From Campylobacter pinnipediorum subsp. caledonicus (GTDB lineage: Bacteria > Campylobacterota > Campylobacteria > Campylobacterales > Campylobacteraceae), in assembly GCF_002022005.1 (NCBI RefSeq), contig NZ_CP017258.1:1364001-1428000 (forward strand): a stretch of 64,000 nucleotides of DNA. Reading direction: 5' to 3'. The notes beneath the pieces were generated by a model. The model ran no database searches and was not told where the DNA came from. It saw only the letters and a program-made list of their open reading frames with translations. The position numbers and the translations under genes are program-made. Positions 55,626-64,000 of this stretch are shown here, piece after piece. Within the stretch, counting starts at the first letter, position 1. The number at the start of each line of letters is the position of its first letter.

Positions 55626-56831
55626 GTGATTGATTTAAACAAAATAATGCAAGACATCAAACGAGGTGTAGCTGAGTTTATAGATGAATCTCGTATTTTT
55701 GATTTGATAAAAAATTATTATGAAAAGGGTGAAAATTTTTATGTAAAAGCTGGATTTGATCCAACGGCGCCTGATTTACACCTGGGACATACTGTGATCT
55801 TAAACAAAATGGCTTTATTGCAAAAACACGGCGCAATAGTTCAATTTTTAATAGGCGATTTTACAGCTCAGATTGGTGATCCAACAGGAAAGTCAGCAAC
55901 AAGAAAAAAACTAGATAACGAAACGGTTGTAAAAAATGCAAAAACATATGAAGAACAAGTTTTTAAAATTTTAGATAAAAGCAAAACAAAAGTTATGTTT
56001 AATGCAAAATGGCTAAATGAACTTGGTGCAGCTGGTATAGTTGAGCTAACAAGCGTATTTGCAGTTGCCAGAATGTTGGAAAGAGATGATTTTGAAAAAA
56101 GATACAAATCAGGAAACTCAATATCAATAAGCGAATTTTTATACCCGCTTTTACAAGGATATGATAGTGTTGCTATGAAATGTGACATAGAAATGGGTGG
56201 AACGGATCAGAAATTTAATCTTTTAATGGGAAGAACTCTTCAAAGAACATACAATATCGGAAAAGAACAAGCCATAATAATGATGCCACTTCTTGAAGGT
56301 CTTGATGGCGTAAATAAAATGAGCAAGAGTCTTGGAAACTATATAGGCGTTACAGAAAATGAAAATGATATGTTTGCAAAAGTGCTTAGTATATCAGATG
56401 AGCTTATGTGGAGATGGTATGAACTTTTAAGCCAAAGAAGCAACGACGAGATAAATACCTTAAAAAAACAGGTAGAAAACGGAGAATATCATCCAAAAAA
56501 AGCAAAAGAAGACTTGGCTTTTGAAATAACAAAAAGATATCACGGCGAAGAAAAAGCAAAAAAAGCACAGAATGAATTTAATAGCATACATACAAAAAAT
56601 GAGCTTCCAACAGATATGCCAACTTTTGAAATGAATGCTCCAGCATGGATTGTAGAAGCTTTAAGCTTTTGCAAACTATCACCAACAAATTCACAAGCAA
56701 GAAGAGATTTAGCAGCAAATGCTGTAAGTATAGATCAAGTAAAAACAAAAGATGACCAACTTAAGCTAAAAAACGGAGAATATGTTCTTCAAGTTGGAAA
56801 AAGAAAATTTGCAAAACTTAAGGTAATATAA
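55626..56831 (+). CDS. tyrS: Tyrosyl-tRNA synthetase
   Basis: 401 residues, class I synthetase. HLGHT (HIGH motif), KMSKS (in NKMSKSLGN) and a C-terminal S4 RNA-binding domain (about 335-400) are present. GTG start at 55626 with GGGAGAAAA upstream. The TAA stop is immediately followed by the ATG of the next gene. Confidence 0.97.
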   Translation: MIDLNKIMQDIKRGVAEFIDESRIFDLIKNYYEKGENFYVKAGFDPTAPDLHLGHTVILNKMALLQKHGAIVQFLIGDFTAQIGDPTGKSATRKKLDNETVVKNAKTYEEQVFKILDKSKTKVMFNAKWLNELGAAGIVELTSVFAVARMLERDDFEKRYKSGNSISISEFLYPLLQGYDSVAMKCDIEMGGTDQKFNLLMGRTLQRTYNIGKEQAIIMMPLLEGLDGVNKMSKSLGNYIGVTENENDMFAKVLSISDELMWRWYELLSQRSNDEINTLKKQVENGEYHPKKAKEDLAFEITKRYHGEEKAKKAQNEFNSIHTKNELPTDMPTFEMNAPAWIVEALSFCKLSPTNSQARRDLAANAVSIDQVKTKDDQLKLKNGEYVLQVGKRKFAKLKVI

Positions 56832-57929
56832 ATGGAACTAAAATCAGTAAAAATAGGAAAATATGAGATAAAACACCCAATAATACAAGGTGGAATGGGT
56901 CTTGGCATAAGTTGGGATAGGCTTGCAGGAAATGTAAGTCTAAACGGCGGACTTGGTGTAATTAGTTCAGTCGGAACTGGGTATTATGAAAATAGAGCAC
57001 ACATAAGCAAAGAACTAAGCTCAAAGCCACTTGGTAGTGATAATTTTTACTCAACAAAAGGCTTAAAAGCAGTTATAGACAATGCAAGAAAAATATGCGG
57101 GGACTTACCTCTTGGTGTAAACATAATGTGCGCTGCAAATGATTATGCTAGAGTTGCAAAAGATGCATGTGAAGCTGGAATAAATATCATAATATCAGGT
57201 GCTGGACTTCCTACAAACCTGCCAGAATTTACTCAAAATTTTAAAGATGTAGCTTTAGTTCCGATAGTTTCATCAGCGAAAGCTTTAAAAATAATATGTA
57301 AAAGATGGACACAAAGATACAATAGACTACCAGATGCAGTTGTCTTAGAAGGACCACTTAGTGGAGGGCATCAAGGCTTTACATATGAACAATGCCTGGA
57401 TCCAAATTATCAACTAGAAAACTTGGTAAAACCAGTTCTTGAAGAGATAAAACAATGGGGCAATTTTCCTTTATTTACAGCTGGTGGAGTATGGGATAAT
57501 GCAGACATTAAAAAATTTATATCTCTTGGTGCAAGCGGAGTTCAAATGGGAACTAGGTTTATAGGAACACACGAATGCGATGCTAGTGATGGCTTCAAAG
57601 AGGTTTTATTAGCTTCTGAGAAAAAAGATATTGAGCTTTTAAAAAGTCCTGTAGGATATCCTGCAAGAGGCATAAGAACAAATCTAATTGAATTAGTAAG
57701 CAAAAACGCAGGACCAAAAATACAATGCATAAGCAACTGCGTAAGCCCGTGCGAAAGAGGCAAAGAGGCAAAAAAAGTTGGATACTGCATAGCTGATAGA
57801 CTCTTTGATGCTTATAGTGGCAAAAAAGAGAGTGGTCTATTTTTTACTGGTGCAAACGGATATAGACTAAAAGAGATTATAAGCGTAAAAGAACTTATAA
57901 AAAAATTAACAGAAGGCGAAGATGGCTAG
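56832..57929 (+). CDS. Nitronate monooxygenase-like FMN oxidoreductase
   Basis: 365 residues, TIM-barrel FMN protein of the 2-nitropropane dioxygenase family. IIQGGMGLGISWDRLAG and VVLEGPLSGGHQGF are typical. Its C-terminus contains a Cys cluster (CISNCVSPCERG, then CIADR), a feature of the epsilonproteobacterial subgroup. The family also includes FabK-type enoyl-ACP reductases; I cannot decide between them. It overlaps the amidase gene by 8 bases. Confidence 0.82.
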   Translation: MELKSVKIGKYEIKHPIIQGGMGLGISWDRLAGNVSLNGGLGVISSVGTGYYENRAHISKELSSKPLGSDNFYSTKGLKAVIDNARKICGDLPLGVNIMCAANDYARVAKDACEAGINIIISGAGLPTNLPEFTQNFKDVALVPIVSSAKALKIICKRWTQRYNRLPDAVVLEGPLSGGHQGFTYEQCLDPNYQLENLVKPVLEEIKQWGNFPLFTAGGVWDNADIKKFISLGASGVQMGTRFIGTHECDASDGFKEVLLASEKKDIELLKSPVGYPARGIRTNLIELVSKNAGPKIQCISNCVSPCERGKEAKKVGYCIADRLFDAYSGKKESGLFFTGANGYRLKEIISVKELIKKLTEGEDG

Positions 57930-59301
57930 ATTTTTTTTAGCCATCTTGGTTTTTTTTATTTGTGCATTTGGAGCTAATACAAATGAAATTTTAAGTAATT
58001 TTGATAATAAATTTAATAGCTCAAGTCATCAAACAAAGCTACAAATTCATAATCAAATCAAAGACTTATACATACAATCATTAATAAAAAATAATGATGA
58101 GCTAAAATATCAAACATTATCAAGGCTTATTAAAAGCTCAAAAGCACTAAAACTAAATTACAAAGTATATGAAGATGACTTTAAAAAGATAAAAGGCTCA
58201 CATAAAGAATTTAAAAAAGTTGTTGCAAAACCAAAAAGAGAGTCAACAAACCAAAACCAAAAAGAGAGTTTGCCTTATTTACTTAGCGCAACAAAGCAAA
58301 AAGATGTTTTGGTACTTAAATTTAATAAAAACATAAACCGAGATACAATAAAAACTTTTTCGTTAGTTAAAAAACCATACCATAGAAATGTTTTAGATAT
58401 CAAAGCTATTTTAAATGGTGGAAGACTAGTTTATAGTAAATTTTTAGTTGATGAGATACTTATAGCACAAAACAATAAAACAACAGTGCGAATGGTTTTT
58501 AGAGACACAAAACCTAATTCATTAAAAACAGACATAAAAGACAATATGCTATATGTTGGCATAAAATCAAACTCACCAAAACAAAATCAAAAAGCAACAC
58601 CACCGGTCTCAAAACCTAAAAAAACAAAAACAATAGTAATAGACCCCGGTCACGGAGGGAATGATCCCGGTGCAATAAACGGCAAACTAAAAGAAAAAAA
58701 TGCTGTTTTAGAAGTAGGGAAAAAGCTAGGTAAAGAGTTAGAAAAAAGAGGGTATAAGGTATTTTATACAAGGTCAAAAGATGTTTTTATAAATCTTAGA
58801 ACAAGAACAAAATTCGCAAATGATAAATCAGCTGATTTGTTTATATCAGTGCATGCAAATGCCGCTCCAAACGCAAAAAAAGCTAAAGAGATGAGAGGTG
58901 TAGAGACATTTTTCTTATCTCCAGCAAGGTCTGAAAGAAGCAAAAATGCAGCGGCACTTGAAAACAAATCTGATTTAGATGAGATGAATTTCTTTTTAAA
59001 AGAAACATTTTTGAACTTTTTAAATCGTGAGAAAATAATATCTTCAAACAAACTAGGTATAGATATGCAATCTCAAATTTTAAAAAGCATAAAAAGTAAA
59101 AAATACAAAGTAGTAGATGGCGGAGTAAGAGAAGCTCCATTTTGGGTGCTAGTTGGTGCTTTAATGCCGGCCGTATTGATAGAAATAGGATACATAACGC
59201 ATCCTGAAGAAGGAAAGCTGTTATTTAACAACAACTATCAAAACGCATTAGCAACTGGTATAGCAAACGGCGTAGATGCATACTTTATAAAAAATCAATG
59301 A
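57922..59301 (+). CDS. N-acetylmuramoyl-L-alanine amidase (amidase_3, AmiA/AmiC-like)
   Basis: 459 residues. Signal peptide (about 1-17), N-terminal AMIN-like domain (about 115-215) and catalytic domain from about 235. Zinc and catalytic residues are in VIDPGHGGNDPG, KEKNAVLEV, ISVHANA and VLIEIGYI. It cuts the amide bond between muramic acid and the stem peptide to split daughter cells. The EnvC-like activator at 49140-50351 is its probable partner. Confidence 0.92.
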   Translation: MARFFLAILVFFICAFGANTNEILSNFDNKFNSSSHQTKLQIHNQIKDLYIQSLIKNNDELKYQTLSRLIKSSKALKLNYKVYEDDFKKIKGSHKEFKKVVAKPKRESTNQNQKESLPYLLSATKQKDVLVLKFNKNINRDTIKTFSLVKKPYHRNVLDIKAILNGGRLVYSKFLVDEILIAQNNKTTVRMVFRDTKPNSLKTDIKDNMLYVGIKSNSPKQNQKATPPVSKPKKTKTIVIDPGHGGNDPGAINGKLKEKNAVLEVGKKLGKELEKRGYKVFYTRSKDVFINLRTRTKFANDKSADLFISVHANAAPNAKKAKEMRGVETFFLSPARSERSKNAAALENKSDLDEMNFFLKETFLNFLNREKIISSNKLGIDMQSQILKSIKSKKYKVVDGGVREAPFWVLVGALMPAVLIEIGYITHPEEGKLLFNNNYQNALATGIANGVDAYFIKNQ

Positions 59302-61145
59302 AAAATGCAGATATAAATTTTAAAGAAAATACAGCTTTTAGTGTTGAGTTTGATGATGTTTATTTTAATACAAATAAACCACAAAACGAAAGCGAACATG
59401 TATTTGTAAGTGCGATAAATGAAATATGGGAAAAACAAGATAGTTTTATAGTGGCAGAGGCTGGTTTTGGAGCTGGACTCAATTTTTTAACGCTTTGTAA
59501 AAGATTTAAAAACACAGATAAAAAACTACATTTTGTAAGCATAGAAGGTTATCCTCTTTCAAAACAAAATTTACAAGACATCTATAATAAACTCGGGATA
59601 TTTAAAAGGCTAAGTAAGGATTTGATATCTGTATATCCCCCAAGCACAAAAGGCATTCATAGAATAGAATTTAAAGAAAATATAATACTTGATTTGTGCT
59701 TTGGAGATATAAATGAAGTATTAAAAGAGCTTGATTTTAAAGCTGATATATGGTTTTTGGATGGTTTTAGTCCCAAAAAAAATCCAAAAATGTGGAGCAT
59801 GGAAGTTTTTGATGAAATTTCAAAACTCACAAAAGAAAATGGAATAATAAGAAGCTACTCTTGTTCAAAACCGGTTAGAGATGGACTTAGTAATTTTGGC
59901 TTTAATTTACAATTAAGAGCAGGATACGGCAAAAAAAGACAAATGAGCCACGCGGTATTTAAAGCACAGCAAAACAAAGAAGAAAAAGATATTTGGTTTC
60001 AAAGAATCGAGATTGATAGCAAAAAAGCAAAAGATGTGCTAATAATAGGTGCTGGTGTTGCCGGATGCGTAAGTGCTTACAAACTAAAAAATAGTGGATT
60101 TAATGTAACGATAGCAGAAAAAAGAGATAAAATAGCTCAAAATGGCTCAGGAAATCATTGCGGGATACTAATGCCTCTTATAACAAAACCTGATGTAAAT
60201 CTAGGCAAAATGCATAAAAATGCTTTTTTACAAGCTGTTAGGTTTTACAAAAAAACCATGAACAAGCAAGAGATAAATTTTAGCGGATGTGCTGAATACG
60301 CATACGATGAAACCTTAGTTCAAAGATACTTTTTGAATGATGATAGTATATTTGAGTTTTATAAAGATGAAAAGCCATATCCTTATGTATTGATAAAAGA
60401 TGGGGCTTATGCAAGACCAAGAAAATTATGCAAAAAAGCCTCAAAAAATATAGATATAAAATTTAATTTTGAATATAAAAGCCACAAACATCTAAAAAAT
60501 GGAAAAATAAACGTTAAGTTTAAAAATAACAATACAATAAAAACTGATATTTTGATATTTACCACCGGAAGCGAAAGTGTAGAAATTTTTAAAAACTTGC
60601 CGATAAGCTTTGTAAGAGGACAAGTAACACATATAAAACCTATCCTAGATAACAAAATACCACTAAGCGCAAAAGGATACATAACCCCAGCTGTTGATGA
60701 CATACAAGTAATCGGAGCAACATACGCAAGAAATGAATCAAACAATAAAGCAACAGATGTCGACAACGAAGAAAACATAAACAAGATAAGTGAATTTGTA
60801 GATACAAAAAATATCAAAATACAAGGCGCTAGAGTAGGATATAGAAGTTATAGCAGCGATAGGTTTCCAATAATAGGCAACTTGCATGATGAGAACTTTT
60901 ACAAAGAAAAATATAAAGATTTATTTTGGACAAAACACAAAGGTTCAATAATAAAACCAAAATACCAAAATAATGTTTTTATAAACATAGCACACGGCTC
61001 TCGTGGACTTTGCACAGCTGTTTTAGGCGCTAATATAATTAGTGATCTGATACTAAACAGACCGCTTTGTATAGAAAAGTCATTATTTAATGAACTTCAT
61101 CCAGCTAGGTTTTTGATAAGGCAATTAAAAAAAGGAAAGTTGTAA
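59298..61145 (+). CDS. mnmC: Bifunctional tRNA 5-methylaminomethyl-2-thiouridine biosynthesis protein MnmC
   Basis: 615 residues. N-terminal MnmC2 methyltransferase domain (about 1-230; AEAGFGAGLNFLTLC and WFLDGFSPKKNPKMW) and C-terminal MnmC1 FAD oxidoreductase domain from about 250 (IIGAGVAGCVSAYKL, later VRGQVTHI and AHGSRGL). It completes mnm5(s2)U34 at the tRNA wobble base. mnmG, which begins this pathway, ends about 2.4 kb away in this window. Overlaps the amidase gene by 4 bases. Confidence 0.93.
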   Translation: MKNADINFKENTAFSVEFDDVYFNTNKPQNESEHVFVSAINEIWEKQDSFIVAEAGFGAGLNFLTLCKRFKNTDKKLHFVSIEGYPLSKQNLQDIYNKLGIFKRLSKDLISVYPPSTKGIHRIEFKENIILDLCFGDINEVLKELDFKADIWFLDGFSPKKNPKMWSMEVFDEISKLTKENGIIRSYSCSKPVRDGLSNFGFNLQLRAGYGKKRQMSHAVFKAQQNKEEKDIWFQRIEIDSKKAKDVLIIGAGVAGCVSAYKLKNSGFNVTIAEKRDKIAQNGSGNHCGILMPLITKPDVNLGKMHKNAFLQAVRFYKKTMNKQEINFSGCAEYAYDETLVQRYFLNDDSIFEFYKDEKPYPYVLIKDGAYARPRKLCKKASKNIDIKFNFEYKSHKHLKNGKINVKFKNNNTIKTDILIFTTGSESVEIFKNLPISFVRGQVTHIKPILDNKIPLSAKGYITPAVDDIQVIGATYARNESNNKATDVDNEENINKISEFVDTKNIKIQGARVGYRSYSSDRFPIIGNLHDENFYKEKYKDLFWTKHKGSIIKPKYQNNVFINIAHGSRGLCTAVLGANIISDLILNRPLCIEKSLFNELHPARFLIRQLKKGKL

Positions 61146-61172
61146 AACCAACACAACCCAAATTATATAATT

Positions 61173-61400
61173 TTACATATAATTAAAATGAACAAATTCA
61201 TTGCATCCTGTTTTTTTGGCTTCATACAAAGCTTTATTTTCTTTTGCTAAATTTTTAAGGCAATAATGACAATATTGATTATCAAATGTATTTATAATAT
61301 AAGATATCTCATCATTGCCCATATCATTAATCATTTTGACATCTTTTTGAAGTTAAGTCTATAGTCAATATATCTATTAAAATTACTCAAACTTAATATA
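61173..61400 (-). pseudogene. Remnant of a GGDEF-domain (diguanylate cyclase) protein
   Basis: A 53-residue open frame (61334 to 61173) reads GNDEISYII, then LAKENKALYEAKKTGCNE before a stop. The second stretch matches the C-terminal GGDEF segment (A-x-K-A-L-Y-x-A-K-x-x-G-x-N), and GNDEI stands where GGDEF would be. In the upstream frame TIDLTSKRCQND followed by a stop and YG suggests the D-x-D-x-FK-x-x-ND-x-YGH motif. The middle of the domain (about 50 residues) is collapsed. Too short and degraded to be functional. Confidence 0.45.
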
Positions 61401-61500
61401 ATTTTATTTCCAAAAAAAGACCTTAAAACAAAAGAGCAAAAAATATAAGATAAATGGATAATATGTTATTTTTACTTAATGTAAACAAACATTTTTTATT

Positions 61501-62640
61501 TTTGTCTATTTTAAATGCTTGAGCCTATAATGCCTTTTGATGTAATAGCCAGTTAACACCGTAGACAAAAAAGAATGATTATATTTATCTTCTTCTATGG
61601 ATTCAAAATCTTTTATTATATTAAATATATTTGAGCATTTTATCCTTGCAAGAATAATGGTATCTAAGAGAGGTTGGCTACTATATCTTTTCTAGTCAAA
61701 ATTGTTCCTGCTTTATATAGTTTATTTCCCCTAATTACACAGCTATTGATAACAGCAATATCTGAATTAACATATTCTCTTATCAAATCAGCCAATATAT
61801 TTACAAAAATATTCTCTTTTGTTCTAACAAGAGTTCTATTTGTATCAAGTTCTACTTTTGTTATTCCTATCTCTTTATTTAAAACATATCAATTTTGCCT
61901 TAATAATACAACAAATGTTTGCTTATATAATCATCTTCTTTATAATCTAACAAAGATTCTTTTTTGCTTGCAATTTTTATTTGATTATTATCTTTTAAAT
62001 ATCAATAACAGCTATTTCATCAGGCTCAAAAAAGATATTTTTTCTTTTGTTATATATTTTTATTCACAATATGCTCATTTTTTAAAAAAAGATAAACCAA
62101 TAATATCTTTCATCAAGCATTTGATTTACTTTATCCGACAATGAGCTAGAAGCCTGCTCTCGTAGTTTTTTAGCATTTTTTGAATTTCATAATATCACAT
62201 CATCTACAACTATATCATTTGCACAATGTTTAGTCTTACTTATTTTGATTAAAGCCTGCAAAATACCTATTTAAATACTTTTGTTTTGTAATAATTATAT
62301 TTTTCATAGTTCCGTAAATTGTACTATTATCGAGATTTGATGCATTTGATAAGACAAAAAAAGTGGGGGGGGGTCAACCTCATTGGTTTTTAATAAAAGC
62401 CCATCTTTTGAGAAAATAAAATCACTATGGGCTACATCATAAGCATCTGTTTTGATATAATTTAAAATATCTATTATATGAGTACTTTTGTCCGTACTAG
62501 ATGTCGATACTATACCCATACTATTGTTACAAAATAAAAATACAACATCATTATCTTTTTTATAAGATTTTAATAGTGTCGCCAAAGTTCAATCATTTAA
62601 GAAAAACTAAAATATATTTTATACCAAATTTCACTAAAGC
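61501..62640 (-). pseudogene. Decayed metallophosphatase/5'-nucleotidase family gene
   Basis: Read across frames on the minus strand: LATLLKSYKK (N-terminal part), AYDVAHSDFIFSKDGLLL (the usual G-N-H-D-F-D-F-G-x-x-x-L region), VLSNASNLDNSTIYG, KNAKKLREQ, NEHIVNKNI (the GHxH region), FFEPDEIAVIDI, and LDTNRTLVRTKENIFVNILADLI with SDIAVINSCVIRGN. This order matches bacterial 5'-nucleotidase/2',3'-cyclic phosphodiesterase proteins. At least five frameshifts or stops and the loss of the N-terminal metal motifs show decay. A C9 tract (62365-62373) lies inside. Confidence 0.65.
62365..62373. repeat. Homopolymeric G9/C9 tract in the metallophosphatase pseudogene
   Basis: Nine G on the plus strand. 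On the coding strand GTT GAC is followed by 8 C; with a total of 7 or 10 C the frame would join the VLSNASN segment, with 9 it does not. The gene was probably phase-variable before it decayed. Confidence 0.85.
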
Positions 62641-62698
62641 AATCCTAATTAATAATTTTTATTCAAAACATAATTATATAATAATTTTAAAAGTTGTT

Positions 62699-63587
62699 TT
62701 ATTGTTTATCTTTATTAGAATGCCAAATAGCTATAGACCCAGGATTTGTGGGATCTTCCGGTAAACTATTTTCTAAGAGAGTATCATCTAAAACAATAGT
62801 CTCTTTATTTGTAGCATCTATCAAAACTTGTGCGAAATTTAAATTCCAATGATTTTTTTCCATAAATTTTTGATGTCTTTGACTGATTTCACTCAAATAT
62901 TTAACTTGAAAACCAAACGGCTCAAGATGAACACCAACAACTTCATCAGCCGCACCAGCTACTACTTTAAACCAATCATCAGATATCTCTCTAACCTGCT
63001 CTATAGAATGACAAGTAAATATTAAAGCTCTTTTGCCAAAATCAAATCCATTTAAATCTGGCTTTAAATGGTTAAAATGAAAAAACTTTGTTTTCATATT
63101 TGGAGTTGCGGTAGCAAGCTCGGTAGCTATCTCTACACCTGATTTTGTAAACTCGCCTCCAAAATAAGGCACATCTATAGGACCGCCCCTATAAAAAATC
63201 TCAAATAAATTTCTACCATAGCCACAGCCAAGCTCAACTATACTATCATAAGGGCCTGTCCTATCATAGATATCTATAAGCAAATCAGAAAAATTGTAAC
63301 TAAAATGGTAAGGAACTGTTAATAAATTACCATAAGCTGATGTATTTGTTGCTATTGGAATATTTGCAAAGTCTAATTTATTGTCATCTTTAAATTCTCT
63401 TGCATTCCATTGAACACTTTCATCTGCAGTTGTCATAGAAAGCTCGTAAAGTCTTTCCATATTAGAAAGTTTATGTATAATTTGATATGTATTTAACCCC
63501 CCCATTTAAAAGAGATCTCATAAAGTCAGCCCTAAAAGCCCATGCGTTTTCATAAAATTTTTGCCAAAATAGCTCCTGATGTGCCAC
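62699..63587 (-). CDS. SAM-dependent methyltransferase, phase-variable, frame broken at a G7 tract (OFF)
   Basis: The intact C-terminal 260 residues hold a class I methyltransferase: SIVELGCGYGRNLFEIF (SAM site I) and later IFTCHSIEQVREI. A frame from ATG at 63505 is open but has no ribosome site. The natural start is GTG at 63587, with AAGGAT 5 bases upstream; it encodes VAHQELFWQKFYENAWAF and on to a Leu-Asn-Gly-Gly at the tract, then ends at a stop shortly after. The whole span is 889 bases, one more than a multiple of 3: with 6 or 9 G the halves fuse in frame. The target is unknown, most likely a surface sugar, as for other slippage-controlled methyltransferases of Campylobacter. Confidence 0.78.
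63497..63503. repeat. Homopolymeric C7/G7 tract controlling the methyltransferase frame
   Basis: Seven C on the plus strand, seven G on the coding strand, after codons for Leu-Asn. The joined frame needs 6 or 9. Short for a hypermutable tract (8 or more is typical), so switching may be slow. Confidence 0.75.
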
Positions 63588-63607
63588 TGTTTATCCTTGT
63601 CTTTATT

Positions 63608-64000
63608 CTATTTTTTCTTATTAAATTGCTTAATATATATATTTAATATATCAATAGCTGCCGGTGTTATACCACTTATTTGTGAAGCAGAAAATAGAGT
63701 CGGCGGGGCAAATTTCTCAAGTTTTTCAACCACTTCATTACTAAGCCCACTAATCCCTCTAAAACTAAATCCATCAGGTATTTTGATATTTATCATATCT
63801 TTCATTCGCTCTATCTGTGCTTTTTGCTCATCTATATAGTGCTGATATTTACTTTCAATCAAAATTTGTTCCAAACTATCATCATCAAGCTTATCAAAAA
63901 ACTCATCCATCTTTTTAAGTTTTTGGATATCAAAACTTTTTCTAGCAACTATCTTTTGCAAGGTTGTTTTTTCACTTATCACATCTTCATTTATAGAAGC
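63608..64000 (-). CDS. mnmG: tRNA uridine-5-carboxymethylaminomethyl modification enzyme MnmG (C-terminal part)
   Basis: The frame is open to the window edge, so this is the 3' end of a longer gene. The visible 131 residues include [41 protein letters not shown] and [17 protein letters not shown], the C-terminal MnmG (GidA) domain that binds tRNA and MnmE. It works upstream of MnmC in the U34 pathway. The stop lies 21 bases before the methyltransferase start on the same strand. An apparent internal GTG at 63982 is not the start. Confidence 0.95.
   Translation of the reverse strand, partial: ASINEDVISEKTTLQKIVARKSFDIQKLKKMDEFFDKLDDDSLEQILIESKYQHYIDEQKAQIERMKDMINIKIPDGFSFRGISGLSNEVVEKLEKFAPPTLFSASQISGITPAAIDILNIYIKQFNKKK

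Larger units (their letters stand above)
61146..62698. other. Decayed stretch without intact genes
   Basis: About 1.5 kb between mnmC and the methyltransferase gene. Both strands are interrupted by stops. Minus-strand frames show remnants of a GGDEF protein (61173-61400) and a metallophosphatase (61501-62640), annotated separately. Long open frames on the plus strand here, such as 61674-62144, are composition artefacts opposite the pseudogene. Confidence 0.7.

Noticed and set aside
61674-62144. Open frame of 156 residues on the plus strand
   Set aside because: Hydrophobic, Phe/Leu-rich sequence without motif or ribosome site, opposite the metallophosphatase pseudogene; the meaningful protein fragments are on the minus strand.
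62304-62585. Open frame on the minus strand taken first as the sensor part of a chemotaxis receptor
   Set aside because: Its continuation in other frames fits a 5'-nucleotidase family protein; it is a fragment of that pseudogene, not a gene of its own.
63503-63505. ATG at 63505 as the start of the methyltransferase
   Set aside because: No ribosome site, and the ATG merges with the G tract. The GTG at 63587 has a ribosome site and a sensible N-terminal frame.

Overview
The window is chromosomal DNA from an epsilonproteobacterium, almost certainly a Campylobacter. It is AT-rich, starts are ATG/GTG/TTG behind AAGGA-type ribosome sites, and the gene orders match Campylobacter ones I know: tRNA-tuf-rpmG-tRNA-secE-nusG-rplKAJL-rpoBC, hemN-argF-hemB-ribA-rsmG, and rodA-rluD-flpA-trmB-ftsEX-pyrH-rpoZ-spoT-tyrS-amiA-mnmC. 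A Lap-type type I secretion operon, biotin genes and a heptose-based LPS/LOS core locus suggest a species other than C. jejuni. The species cannot be fixed from sequence alone.

Layout. (1) 1-8400: LPS/LOS biosynthesis, with two GT9 heptosyltransferase-like enzymes plus WaaF, four further glycosyltransferases, a polysaccharide deacetylase and an unknown protein. One GT2 carries a 9-base G/C tract and looks phase-variable. (2) 8390-9550: a BCP-type peroxiredoxin and a lone modB preceded by a perfect inverted repeat. (3) 9600-23440: the transcription/translation superoperon on the minus strand, running from a strong sigma70 promoter through four tRNAs, tuf, rpmG, tRNA-Trp, secE, nusG, rplKAJL, rpoB and rpoC to a clear terminator. 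(4) 23540-33510: a small membrane-anchored coiled-coil protein facing a large minus-strand operon: TolC-like outer membrane protein with an N-terminal SPOR-like extension, LapG-type protease, LapD-type degenerate GGDEF/EAL receptor, type I secretion ABC exporter, HlyD-type adaptor, an unknown protein, a LuxR-type regulator and a second LapG-type protease. The secreted adhesin is not in the window. (5) 33800-43180: heme, arginine, riboflavin, mqo, dps and futalosine-menaquinone genes. (6) 43230-61150: rodA and a long plus-strand run of envelope, tRNA-modification, stringent-response and murein genes, interrupted by a convergent bioA/bioD pair. (7) 61150-64000: a decayed stretch with remnants of a GGDEF protein and a metallophosphatase/5'-nucleotidase, then a phase-variable methyltransferase that reads as OFF, then the C-terminal end of mnmG.

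Functional themes. Surface variation: three G/C homopolymer tracts lie in a glycosyltransferase, a methyltransferase and a pseudogene. Regulated adhesion: the Lap-type operon would retain or release a large adhesin in response to c-di-GMP. Core information processing: tRNA genes, EF-Tu, ribosomal proteins and RNA polymerase appear to be expressed together. The most unusual items are the doubled LapG proteases with a SPOR-TolC fusion, the out-of-frame methyltransferase, and a 78-residue membrane protein whose whole soluble part is an Ile-at-a/Asn-at-d coiled coil.
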